Assembly: GCF_000276805.1 (NCBI RefSeq)
Contig: NZ_AKXQ01000018.1
Location: forward strand, 25,307 to 89,306
Source: Moritella dasanensis ArB 0140
Lineage (GTDB): Bacteria; Pseudomonadota; Gammaproteobacteria; Enterobacterales; Moritellaceae
Length of the DNA stretch: 64,000 bases
Direction of reading: 5' to 3'
Part shown: positions 1 through 8,067 of the stretch, piece by piece
How positions within the stretch are numbered: the stretch's first letter is position 1
How the letters are laid out: every line of letters starts with the position of its first letter
Position numbers and translations under genes: made by a program
The notes under the pieces: generated by a model
Told to the model about the DNA's origin: nothing
What the model saw: only the letters and a program-made list of their open reading frames with translations
The model's database searches: none

Positions 1-135
1 TTACATAACCTGATTTACCTTGCCGCTATCTTAACGCCTCTTCATTACTATCTTTCGGTGAAATCTGGCTGGATAGAACCTATTATATATGCCCTATTAA
101 TGGTGTTTTTACTATTGCAAAGAAGGAAGTCGTGA
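1..135 (+). CDS. msrQ: C-terminal fragment of MsrQ/YedZ-like heme-binding membrane protein (partial)
   Basis: An open frame enters from the left edge and ends at a TGA at 133-135, giving 44 residues. It starts LHNLIYLAAILTPLHYYLSV, carries a second hydrophobic stretch (IEPIIYALLMVFLLL) and ends in the basic tail QRRKS. The pattern 'LHxLxYLAAxLxxxHYxxxVK' followed by a last transmembrane helix matches my recollection of the C-terminus of MsrQ (YedZ), the b-heme membrane subunit that feeds electrons to the periplasmic methionine sulfoxide reductase MsrP. Only the last helices are visible, so the assignment rests on a short stretch. msrP would be expected upstream, outside the window. Confidence 0.6.
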   Translation, partial: LHNLIYLAAILTPLHYYLSVKSGWIEPIIYALLMVFLLLQRRKS

Positions 136-377
136 TAAAAGTTACAAGCAATATTTACTCCGCGTTATGACTTTATATTTTCTGCTCTGTTGTTATTAAC
201 CTACCTACTTACCTACTTACCGACCTTACCGTCCGCTAATCTACTTCGCCAAAAAAAAAGACTTAGTCTGATAAAACATGATTACCACCAGGGGCAGTGT
301 TTTGCATCTATCATATATAGTTATATTTTTAAGCGAAAAAATCTTTCAGTTCATAGATATTTTGGCATTTTTAAACT

Positions 378-401
378 AATGTAGTGGTATATCACTACAT
401 T
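378..401. repeat. Perfect 9-bp inverted repeat upstream of torE
   Basis: AATGTAGTG and CACTACATT are exact reverse complements separated by the six bases GTATAT. No T-run follows on either strand, so an intrinsic terminator is unlikely. A regulator operator or an RNA hairpin in the torECA leader are both possible. Confidence 0.5.
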
Positions 402-617
402 ATGCGAGAGATAAGTGCGGGTTAATTATTATGTGATGAAATCATTAATACCCGCTTGATACAAGTTGACGCAATTTATCACAACCCTTCACAACTCGTC
501 ACATCTCCATGCATTTTCTATATAAAATTACATAATGTGACGCATTTAACTGTTGTTTTATAAGGCATTTTTAGAATTGAGTTTTCTTTGATCTATTACA
601 CTTTTTTTTAATTGACC

Positions 618-646
618 TTACTTTACACTGTTATAAACGTTATAAT
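618..646 (+). promoter_or_regulatory. Candidate torECA promoter
   Basis: A consensus -10 box TATAAT lies at 641-646. The best spaced -35 is the weak TTACTT at 618-623 (17-base spacer); TTGACC at 612-617 is too far away (23 bases). A good -10 with a poor -35 is typical of an activator-dependent promoter, and torE starts about 40 bases downstream. This is inferred from sequence only. Confidence 0.35.
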
Positions 647-687
647 TACCCCTTATTCTATAGGCCATCATTGTTGCAGGAGTTAAC

Positions 688-852
688 ATGAACCAACAGA
701 CAAGCAGTACAGGAACAGAAAAAAAGGGCGAGTGGAAATTATTCATCTTTCTCACCGTATTTTTATTTCCGATCCTCGCAACCGTTAGTGTATTTGGTTA
801 TGGTTTTGTCATTTGGATGAGTCATATCCTTTTTGGCCTACCAACACATTAA
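688..852 (+). CDS. torE: TorE, small membrane protein of the TMAO reductase operon
   Basis: This 54-residue ORF is preceded by GCAGGAG with good spacing to ATG 688. The first 18 residues are polar and charged (MNQQTSSTGTEKKGEWK). A single hydrophobic helix follows (about residues 19-46, LFIFLTVFLFPILATVSV...). This matches the TorE/NapE family: short single-pass inner-membrane proteins encoded next to the pentaheme cytochrome in TMAO or nitrate respiration loci. It lies 39 bases upstream of torC on the same strand, so the operon is torE-torC-torA as in Shewanella and Vibrio. The molecular role of TorE is poorly known; the name rests on size, topology and neighbours. Confidence 0.8.
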   Translation: MNQQTSSTGTEKKGEWKLFIFLTVFLFPILATVSVFGYGFVIWMSHILFGLPTH

Positions 853-891
853 TCAAATTATCCAACTAATCATTATCTAGGTATTACAATA

Positions 892-2085
892 ATGAAAAAA
901 TTATTTTCTATGATCGCTCGCTCTTGGGGCGTATTCAGTAAACCAAGTAAGCATATCTCTTTAGGTGTTATTACTTGTGGTGCTTTCCTTGCTGGTATTA
1001 TTTTTTGGGGTGGTTTCAATACTGCACTCGAAGCAACCAACACTGAAGCATTTTGTATTTCTTGTCATAGTATGGAAGAAAACAACTATAAAGAAATTCA
1101 AAGTACGATCCATTGGTCTAATCGAAGTGGTGTTCGCGCTACTTGTCCTGATTGTCACGTACCGCACAAGTGGTCAGACAAAATGGCAGCTAAAGCACGT
1201 GCAAGTAAAGACGTATTTGGTTGGTTGTTAGGAACTGTTGATACCAAAGAAAAATTCGAAGCTAAACGTTTGCACCTAGCACAAAACGAATGGGCGCGAT
1301 TTAAAGCCAACGGTTCATTAGAATGTCGTAACTGTCATGACTATAAGAGCATGGATTTCACCAAAATGTCTGAAAAGGCACAAGTGCAAATGCGTGGCGC
1401 TGCTGAACGTGATCAATCTTGTCTAGATTGCCATAAAGGTATTGCTCACCATTTACCTGAGATGGATACGACTGCTATCAGTGAACTAGGCAAAATGGCG
1501 AAGAACCTAGAAGGTCATTCGTTTGAAGTTGGTAAAGAGTACTACTCTCTAGTACAAACACCACTTTATAAAGATGAAAAAGAAACTGAGTACCTAGGTG
1601 TATTAACACCAGCGACGAAGTTTAAAGTAATTGCAGAGTCTGGTAATCGTTTAGAAGTTGAATTAGTAACTTGGCATAAAGCCAAAGGTTACGGTCGCGT
1701 ATTGTACTTTGATTTTGCTAAGAATATTGTTCAAGCAACATTGTCAAAAGAAGCATCACAAGATGAATCTCTATTCGTTCGTGGTGATAAAAGAGAAGAT
1801 GACTTAACTGGTCTACCTTGGGAACAAGTAACGTTCACCTTATGGGTTGATAAAAAAGGTTATGAAGAAAACCTACAAAATATTTGGGATTATGCAAAAG
1901 GCGCTTACCAAACAACGTGTAGTGTTTGTCATACCCAACCAGCAGAAGGTCACTTTGATGCAAATACTTGGGTTGGTATGTTTGCCGGCATGCAAGGTTT
2001 TGTGAACTTAGATGGTGATACACATGATGTTATCTTGAAGTATCTACAAAACCATTCATCTGATTACAGCAAAGATGCTCACTAA
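892..2085 (+). CDS. torC: TorC, membrane-anchored pentaheme c-type cytochrome
   Basis: TorC carries electrons from menaquinol to the periplasmic TMAO reductase. The 397-residue protein has an uncleaved N-terminal anchor (residues 22-42) and five heme-binding motifs: CISCH (55-59), CPDCH (85-89), CRNCH (145-149), CLDCH (177-181) and CSVCH (343-347). Four clustered N-terminal hemes of NapC/NirT type plus a separate C-terminal heme domain is the TorC architecture, and about 390 residues is normal. The start at 892 follows a weak ribosome-binding site but gives the expected positively charged N-terminus. torE lies upstream and torA follows at once. Confidence is high because all five motifs are present. 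Confidence 0.95.
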   Translation: MKKLFSMIARSWGVFSKPSKHISLGVITCGAFLAGIIFWGGFNTALEATNTEAFCISCHSMEENNYKEIQSTIHWSNRSGVRATCPDCHVPHKWSDKMAAKARASKDVFGWLLGTVDTKEKFEAKRLHLAQNEWARFKANGSLECRNCHDYKSMDFTKMSEKAQVQMRGAAERDQSCLDCHKGIAHHLPEMDTTAISELGKMAKNLEGHSFEVGKEYYSLVQTPLYKDEKETEYLGVLTPATKFKVIAESGNRLEVELVTWHKAKGYGRVLYFDFAKNIVQATLSKEASQDESLFVRGDKREDDLTGLPWEQVTFTLWVDKKGYEENLQNIWDYAKGAYQTTCSVCHTQPAEGHFDANTWVGMFAGMQGFVNLDGDTHDVILKYLQNHSSDYSKDAH

Positions 2086-2104
2086 TTCAAAGAGAAGTAT
2101 GACT

Positions 2105-4612
2105 ATGTTTAATAGAGACAAAAAGTCTAAAAATGAAAATGTATCGGTAAGTCGTCGCTCTTTTCTAAAAGGGGTGATGGCGACATCTGCAGTTGCTGTG
2201 ATTGGTCCTAGCTTGTTAGTACCAAATACAGCAAGCGCGGCTACTATAGCTGAGCGTGCTGAATGGAAACTAACGGGTTCGCACTGGGGTGCGTTCCGTG
2301 CCAAAATCCATGGCGGTAAAGTTACTGAAGTGAAAGCGTTTGAATTAGATAAATACCCAACAGACATGCTGAAAGGCATTGAAGGTATTATCTATAGCCC
2401 ATCACGCGTGCGTTATCCGATGGTACGTTTAGATTGGTATCTAAACCGTGAGAAGAGTGACACTAAACAACGTGGCGATAACCGCTTCATCCGTGTTACT
2501 TGGGATCAAGCACTAGACATGTTCTACGAAGAGCTAGAACGTGTTCAGAATACGTATGGCCCATCAGGTCTACATACTGGTGCTAACGGTTGGCGTGCAA
2601 CAGGGCAGCTACACAGCTGTGGTAGCCACATGGCACGTGCGATCGCAATGCACGGTAGTTCTGTAAAAGATGTAGGTGATTACTCAACGGGTGCAGGTCA
2701 AACTATTTTACCTTATGTACTTGGTTCGACAGAAGTATATGCACCAGGCACATCATGGCCGTTAATCCTAGATAACAGTAAAACAATTATCTTATGGGCA
2801 ACGGATCCAGTGAAAAACCTACAAGTAGGTTGGAACTGTGAAACGCATGATAGTTTTGAATACCTAGAACAGCTAAAAGACAAAGTTGCAGAGAAGAAAA
2901 TTCGTGTAATTAGTGTTGACCCAGTGAAGAACAAAACGCAAAACTTCTTGGGCAATGAACACCGATATATCAATCCACATACTGATGTACCGTTCATGCT
3001 TGCTGTTGCCCACACTATGGTGAAAGAAGATCTGCATGATCAGAAATTCATCGATACTTATGCGCTTGGTTTTGATAAGTTCTTGCAGTATGTGCAAGGT
3101 GAAACAGAAGACAAAGTAGAGAAAACGCCAGAATGGGCGAGTGAAATCTGTGGTGTTCCCGCTGATGAAATTCGTGACTTTGCCCGTTTAATTACCAATG
3201 GTCGTACCCAACTATTATTTGGTTGGTCAATTCAACGTCAACAACATGGTGAACAACCGTATTGGATGGGTGCTGTATTAGCGACAATGATCGGTCAAAT
3301 TGGTCTACCTGGTGGTGGTATCAGTTATGGTCATCACTATAGCTCGATTGGTGTGCCAAGTTCAGGTGCCGTTGGCGCGGGTGCATTCCCACGTAACCCT
3401 GATTCAGGCAAGCCAATCCGTCACGAAAGTAAAGATTTTAAAGGCGCAAGCAGTACGCTACCAGTAGCACGTTTTGTTGATGCACTGCAAAACCCGGGTA
3501 AAGTTATTGATGCCAACGGCTCTAAAATCACTTTCCCAGATATTAAAATGATGGTATTCACGGGTTGTAACCCTTGGCATCGTCATCAAGATCGTAACAA
3601 GATGAAAGCGGCATTCCAGAAATTGGAAACTGTGATCGCGATTGATTACAACTGGACTGCAACGTGTCGTTTCTCTGATATCGTCTTGCCCGCTTGTACT
3701 CAGTACGAACGTAACGATTTAGATATCTATGGTTCATACCGCGCCAAAGGTTTGTTGGGTATGAAGAAGCTAGTTGACCCACTGTTCCAATCTAAAACTG
3801 ACTTTCAGATCTTTACTGAGCTAACGAAACGTTGGGGCAAGAGCAAAGATTATACCCAAGGTAAGAGTGAAGTGCAGTGGTTAGAGCAGCTTTATAACGA
3901 ATCTAAAGACGCCAATGCCGGTAAATGGGAAATGCCAGACTTCCACGAATTTTGGAAAGAAGGTTACTTCCACTTTGGTGACGGTGAAAACTGGACGCGC
4001 CATGCTGATTTCCGTGAAGATCCTGAAGTGAATGCCTTGGGCACACCTTCTGGTTTCATTGAAATCTACAGCCGTAAGATTGCCCGTTTTGGTTATGAAC
4101 ACTGTAAAGGCCACCCAATGTGGTTCGAGAAAGAAGAGCGCTCACACGGTGGTCCAAAATCAGATGAATTCCCAGTATGGATGCAGTCTTGTCACCCAGA
4201 CAAACGTCTGCATTCACAAATGTGTGAATCAGAAGCGTTCCGTGCGACTTATACAGTACAAGGCCGTGAGCCGGTGTTCATGAACTCTGCTGACGCGAAG
4301 AAACGTGGTATTAAAGACGGCGACATCGTGCGCGTATTTAATGACCGTGGACAGTTGTTAGCGGGTGCGGTAGTTGATGATAACTACCCTGTGGATGTGA
4401 TCCGTATTCAAGAGGGCGCTTGGTATGGTCCTGAAGATGAGAGCATTGGTTCACTTTGTACTTATGGCGATCCAAACAACCTAACAATTGACATCGGTTC
4501 TTCGGAACTAGCTCAAGCAACATCGGCAAATACTTGTCAGGTAGAGTTTGAGAAATTCAAAGGTAAAGTACCGGCCGTTAATTCATTCGGTGGTCCAAAA
4601 GAAGTCGTTTAA
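2105..4612 (+). CDS. torA: TorA, periplasmic trimethylamine-N-oxide reductase
   Basis: This molybdenum enzyme reduces TMAO to trimethylamine as a terminal oxidase. The N-terminus carries a twin-arginine signal (SRRSFLKG) followed by a hydrophobic stretch and a plausible cleavage site at ASA. The body aligns along its length with remembered E. coli TorA: GSHWGAxRA, RGDNRFxRVxWD, and GDYSTGA, whose Ser is the expected Mo ligand. The frame is open from 2075, overlapping torC, but AGAGAAG at 2091-2097 is well spaced only for ATG 2105; ATG 2099 is the alternative. Usual family length is about 830-850 residues. No torD chaperone gene follows; a terminator does. Confidence 0.93.
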   Translation: MFNRDKKSKNENVSVSRRSFLKGVMATSAVAVIGPSLLVPNTASAATIAERAEWKLTGSHWGAFRAKIHGGKVTEVKAFELDKYPTDMLKGIEGIIYSPSRVRYPMVRLDWYLNREKSDTKQRGDNRFIRVTWDQALDMFYEELERVQNTYGPSGLHTGANGWRATGQLHSCGSHMARAIAMHGSSVKDVGDYSTGAGQTILPYVLGSTEVYAPGTSWPLILDNSKTIILWATDPVKNLQVGWNCETHDSFEYLEQLKDKVAEKKIRVISVDPVKNKTQNFLGNEHRYINPHTDVPFMLAVAHTMVKEDLHDQKFIDTYALGFDKFLQYVQGETEDKVEKTPEWASEICGVPADEIRDFARLITNGRTQLLFGWSIQRQQHGEQPYWMGAVLATMIGQIGLPGGGISYGHHYSSIGVPSSGAVGAGAFPRNPDSGKPIRHESKDFKGASSTLPVARFVDALQNPGKVIDANGSKITFPDIKMMVFTGCNPWHRHQDRNKMKAAFQKLETVIAIDYNWTATCRFSDIVLPACTQYERNDLDIYGSYRAKGLLGMKKLVDPLFQSKTDFQIFTELTKRWGKSKDYTQGKSEVQWLEQLYNESKDANAGKWEMPDFHEFWKEGYFHFGDGENWTRHADFREDPEVNALGTPSGFIEIYSRKIARFGYEHCKGHPMWFEKEERSHGGPKSDEFPVWMQSCHPDKRLHSQMCESEAFRATYTVQGREPVFMNSADAKKRGIKDGDIVRVFNDRGQLLAGAVVDDNYPVDVIRIQEGAWYGPEDESIGSLCTYGDPNNLTIDIGSSELAQATSANTCQVEFEKFKGKVPAVNSFGGPKEVV

Positions 4613-4646
4613 TGATGTTGTAAAACATTAATTAAAGCGGTTCGAT

Positions 4647-4703
4647 AAAGCCTAATAGTCGGCAGGTTGTGAAAGCAATTTGCGATTATTAGGCTTTTTT
4701 TTT
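4647..4703 (+). terminator. Rho-independent terminator of torECA
   Basis: AAAGCCTAATAGTCG pairs almost perfectly with CGATTATTAGGCTTT across a loop of about 20 bases, followed by a run of nine T. It lies 35 bases after the torA stop, so torECA ends here. Confidence 0.85.
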
Positions 4704-4773
4704 GGCTTAAGCTTTCTTGCCTTAAAGACTGGTGTATCATGCCTGCCATATCCCCCCTTTATTAGTGAATCTC

Positions 4774-5310
4774 ATGGCTTTAACGGCAACGATTTTAAAA
4801 GCAAAAGTATCTATTGTTGATCTCGACAATCATGTTTATCTTAATGATATCCCACTGACACTTGCACAACACCCTTCCGAGAACGATAACCGTCTAATGC
4901 TACGTTTGTTAGCTTGGATGCTAAACGTCGATGCTGAAGCGCGTTTAAGCTTTACTAAAGGCCTAGGTGAAGATGAAGAACCGGATATTTGGTTTAAATC
5001 GGATATCGGCGTGATCGAGCAATGGATTGACTTAGGACAGCCATCGGACAAACGTTTAAAGAAAGCCAGTAATCAAGCCGAGAAAGCGATAATTTATACG
5101 TACGGCGGTCGTAGTGCAGGATTATGGTTTAAGAAGATTAAATACAGTGCTGATAACTTATCGATTCAATATATTGATGATGAAACTGCCGAGCAAATGG
5201 AAAAGCTATATAGCCGTAACATGGAACTACAACTAATGATCCAAGATGGCGACATTCAAGTTATGTCGGGTGATGTGACTATCGCAATCAAACCTGAAGT
5301 TTGGTGTTAA
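4774..5310 (+). CDS. yaeQ: YaeQ family protein
   Basis: This protein has 178 residues from the ATG at 4774. The frame is open further upstream to 4732, but MALTATILKAKVSIVDLDN is the usual family start. Recognisable family stretches are HPSENDNRLMLRLLAWML near residues 30-50, GLGEDEEPDIW near 63-73, and WIDLGQPSDKRLKKA in the middle. Crystal structures place YaeQ in the PD-(D/E)XK nuclease-like fold. E. coli YaeQ was once linked to suppression of rfaH loss, but its activity is not established. It stands alone between two terminators, so context gives no further clue. Family assignment is confident; function is unknown. Confidence 0.9.
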   Translation: MALTATILKAKVSIVDLDNHVYLNDIPLTLAQHPSENDNRLMLRLLAWMLNVDAEARLSFTKGLGEDEEPDIWFKSDIGVIEQWIDLGQPSDKRLKKASNQAEKAIIYTYGGRSAGLWFKKIKYSADNLSIQYIDDETAEQMEKLYSRNMELQLMIQDGDIQVMSGDVTIAIKPEVWC

Positions 5311-5335
5311 GCAGTCGGCTTGATTAGATAGATAG

Positions 5336-5383
5336 AATGAGTAACGACGCTGTACCATTAAGCTTCGTTACTCATTATTTATT
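5336..5383. terminator. Hairpin between convergent yaeQ and DUF808 gene
   Basis: AATGAGTAACGA (5336-5347) and TCGTTACTCATT (5365-5376) form a perfect 12-bp stem with a 17-base loop. The downstream tail is AT-rich (ATTTATT), so this is a likely terminator for yaeQ and possibly for both converging genes. Confidence 0.65.
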
Positions 5384-5414
5384 GAGGTAATTATGACCTT
5401 AAATATTGCCCTAA

Positions 5415-6326
5415 TCAGGCTCTTATTTTTTGTACGCCACTGACAACCAGTAACACCATAAAGCCTGCCAATAATCCGACTAAGCCATCGATTACAATCG
5501 GTGCGAGAGTACTGACGACCACGTTATGTGCTAATGCCTCTGGTAACATAGTCAGTAGCGAGTGAACCACATCGTGAGAGCCCGGAATACTGTGCAATAC
5601 AATACTGCCACCCACTAAGAACATAGCCACTGTGCCTATTACCGCTAATGAACGCATCAGTTTTGGCGCGAAAGTAAGTAAGCCATTACCTAAATAGTGT
5701 TTCAGTGTTTTTGCTTGACTGTTATTCACGAGGTATAAACCGACATCGTCCATCTTTACGATCCCAGCAACCAGGCCATACACGCCAACTGTCATCAGCA
5801 AGGCGATTAAGCTCACGACAGTTAACTGCGTTGTTAATGATTGAATTTGCACTGTGCCTAAGGCGATAACAATAATCTCGGCCGATAGAATAAAATCGGT
5901 TCTAATCGCACCTTTGACTTTTTGGTTTTCAAATTCTTCAATGGACAACCCCGCTAATGCATCATCGTCGCTATTATCTTCATGAGCGGATGTTGATTTT
6001 GCATGATGGAGTTTCTCGGCACCTTCAAAGCATAAGAATAAGCCGCCGATAAGTAAAAGAGGGGTAATTAACCAAGGGGCAATAGCGCTAATAAGGAGTG
6101 CGGCAGGGACTAAAATCGCTTTGTTCTTAAAAGAACCTTTAGCGACTTTCCAAACGACGGGGAGTTCACGGTCGGCGCTGACGCCTGACACTTGTTGGGC
6201 ATTGAGCGCCAGATCATCACCTAACACACCCGCGGTCTTCTTCGCGGCGACTTTTGTCATCAGTGCCACATCATCCAATACAGACGCAATATCATCGAGT
6301 AGGGCGATTAAACTTAATCCTGCCAT
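5415..6326 (-). CDS. DUF808 (YedI family) inner-membrane protein
   Basis: This 303-residue protein starts MAGLSLIALLDDIASVLDDVA and continues MTKVAAKKTAGVLGDDLALNA, the hallmark of the DUF808/YedI family. Several hydrophobic segments follow (about residues 72-98, 147-187, 225-245 and 265-295), separated by a charged cytoplasmic loop rich in Ser, Asp and Glu near residues 108-130. The ribosome-binding site CAGGAA lies correctly before the ATG. The family is widespread in proteobacteria and its function is unknown. The gene lies downstream of the helicase on the same strand, but a terminator separates them. Confidence 0.85.
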   Translation of the reverse strand: MAGLSLIALLDDIASVLDDVALMTKVAAKKTAGVLGDDLALNAQQVSGVSADRELPVVWKVAKGSFKNKAILVPAALLISAIAPWLITPLLLIGGLFLCFEGAEKLHHAKSTSAHEDNSDDDALAGLSIEEFENQKVKGAIRTDFILSAEIIVIALGTVQIQSLTTQLTVVSLIALLMTVGVYGLVAGIVKMDDVGLYLVNNSQAKTLKHYLGNGLLTFAPKLMRSLAVIGTVAMFLVGGSIVLHSIPGSHDVVHSLLTMLPEALAHNVVVSTLAPIVIDGLVGLLAGFMVLLVVSGVQKIRA

Positions 6327-6364
6327 GGTTGTTTTCCTGTAAGCAAAAAAGATACAACCAGTAT

Positions 6365-6396
6365 AAATAAAAAAACCTGCTCGGGAGCAGGTTTTT
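6365..6396 (-). terminator. Terminator of the DEAD-box helicase gene
   Basis: AAAAACCTGCT and AGCAGGTTTTT (6371-6396) form an 11-bp stem with a CGGG loop. Read on the minus strand it ends in a T-run, immediately after the helicase stop. Confidence 0.85.
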
Positions 6397-6400
6397 AGGA

Positions 6401-7783
6401 TTAATCTTCTTCGTGACCATCGTCGACGATTTCAGCTCTTGGCTTTCTCTTCATCGGAGCGAAACCGCTATCCACCGCTTTTGCCATTGAATCGCGCATA
6501 GATTGTTTCTTCTCTTGCTTAGGCGCTGTGTTCTGCTTGTGCGTCGGTGCATTTTTATCACCTTTACGCGCAAGTTTAGTCGGACGACCTTTGTTGCTTA
6601 CTGGTAAGCGTTTTTTAGCTGGTTTTGGTTTAAGACCTTTAAACTTAGCTTCAAAACCTTCTAGCATAGTGCAAGGCAGTTTTACTTTTAAGTAGCTTTC
6701 GATCTTACCAAATGAAGTCCAATCTTTCGGGCTTACCAGTGAGATAGCAATACCTGTTGCGCCAGCACGACCAGTACGACCTGTACGGTGAATAAAGTCT
6801 TCTGGGTTAATCGGTAAATCAAAGTTGATCACATGGCTTAATGTACGGATATCAAGACCACGGGCGGCAACGTCTGTTGCGACTAATACTTCAACACGAC
6901 CACGACGGAAATCTTCTAATGTACGTTTACGCTGATTTTGTAACATGTCACCGTGAATTGAAGTAGCATTGATATCGTTATCAACTAATAATTTTGCGAG
7001 ACGTTCAGTATCAGATTTTGTTGCCGTGAAGATCAACAGTTGGCGATAATCTTCAGTCTTAGCAATGTGTACTAATTGTTCTTCTTTGTGCGTCAAATTG
7101 TCAGAGAAGAATAGACGCTGTTCAATTTTTTCGTGTTGATCGTTCGAACGGTTAATCTCGATACGTTCAGGTGCACGTAATACTTGATTACAAATATTAG
7201 CTACGTCAATGTGCTCTAATGTTGCAGAGAACAACATCGTTTGACGTTTTACGTTTGGTGCACTGTTTGAAATTGCAGATACGTCATCACGGAAACCCAT
7301 GTCTAACATACGGTCGGCTTCATCAAGAATTAAGAATTCTACGTGCTCAAGTGAAATTGATTTTTCACGAATATGATCGAGCAGACGACCCGGTGTTGCA
7401 ATCAATACTTCAGGATTTTTACGCAGTAATTTTTCTTGGTGTTGAAACGACTCTCGACCAATAATTAATTGGATTTGATAATCTAGGCTCATGCCCAAAT
7501 GTTTCATGTTTGCATGTACTTGGATCGCAAGCTCACGCGTTGGCGCTAAAATCACAGCACGTACCGCACGATGTTCAAAACGACGTTGCTTTAACATACG
7601 TTGTAATAAAGGCAGGCCGTAAGCAATGGTTTTACCACTACCCGTTTGCGATGTAGCCATGATGTCACAGCCACCTAATATAAGTGGTATAGCTGCTTCC
7701 TGCACCTCTGTAGCTTGTTCAAATCCTAAATGTTTGATTGAACTCATTAAACGTGGATCGATACCGAAATCTTGAAAGCGCAA
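6401..7783 (-). CDS. DEAD-box ATP-dependent RNA helicase
   Basis: A 460-residue superfamily-2 helicase. It shows motif I TSQTGSGKT (44-52), motif Ia PTRELA (81-86), DEAD (154-157), SAT (186-188) and the C-terminal HRTGRTGRAG motif near residue 340. A basic, low-complexity tail rich in Lys, Pro and Arg follows from about 375, probably for RNA binding. It unwinds short RNA duplexes in ribosome assembly, mRNA decay or cold adaptation. It resembles the small DEAD helicases of Vibrio and Shewanella (RhlE/SrmB-like), but I cannot assign one E. coli name. The start codon is TTG: AGAGG lies 8 bases upstream, and the frame gives the family N-terminus MRFQDFGIDPRL. Confidence 0.93.
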   Translation of the reverse strand: MRFQDFGIDPRLMSSIKHLGFEQATEVQEAAIPLILGGCDIMATSQTGSGKTIAYGLPLLQRMLKQRRFEHRAVRAVILAPTRELAIQVHANMKHLGMSLDYQIQLIIGRESFQHQEKLLRKNPEVLIATPGRLLDHIREKSISLEHVEFLILDEADRMLDMGFRDDVSAISNSAPNVKRQTMLFSATLEHIDVANICNQVLRAPERIEINRSNDQHEKIEQRLFFSDNLTHKEEQLVHIAKTEDYRQLLIFTATKSDTERLAKLLVDNDINATSIHGDMLQNQRKRTLEDFRRGRVEVLVATDVAARGLDIRTLSHVINFDLPINPEDFIHRTGRTGRAGATGIAISLVSPKDWTSFGKIESYLKVKLPCTMLEGFEAKFKGLKPKPAKKRLPVSNKGRPTKLARKGDKNAPTHKQNTAPKQEKKQSMRDSMAKAVDSGFAPMKRKPRAEIVDDGHEED

Positions 7784-8067
7784 AGAAGCTACCTCTTAAA
7801 TAGAATTAAATAAATATAATTAAAATAATTGCTAGAAAGCATTTATGGGGGAGGAACTATATAGGAGCATAGCCCAAATTCCAACCCTATTTTCTAGACG
7901 ATGCTTACTATTGTACAGCATAAACAGAGCAGGCTAGCAGAAATAAACCATTATCCTCTTTTAAAAACCTCATCTGAATTTTGTAGTAGTGAAAAAACAA
8001 CAAATATTCAAGCAATTTTAGCAATATTAGCTAAATTTATTAGATAAGAAATAAAAGGATATCTGAT

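Larger units (their letters stand above)
136..687. other. 552-base intergenic region upstream of torECA
   Basis: There is no convincing gene. The 64-codon frame at 190-384 starts with TTG, has no ribosome-binding site and reads as low-complexity. The region is very AT-rich. It holds short CTTACCTA-type repeats near 199-236, a 9-bp dyad at 378-401, and a TATAAT box at 641-646. CAGTTCATAG around 348-357 resembles the E. coli TorR box CTGTTCATAT in 8 of 10 positions, which is suggestive but not diagnostic. A long AT-rich control region fits an inducible respiratory operon. Confidence 0.5.

Noticed and set aside
348..357. TorR box upstream of torE
   Set aside because: Only one 8-of-10 match was found; TorR sites normally occur as several direct repeats, so I do not annotate it as a site.
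190..384. 64-codon open frame upstream of torE
   Set aside because: TTG start, no ribosome-binding site, low-complexity Leu/Tyr/Thr composition derived from short repeats. It does not look like a gene.
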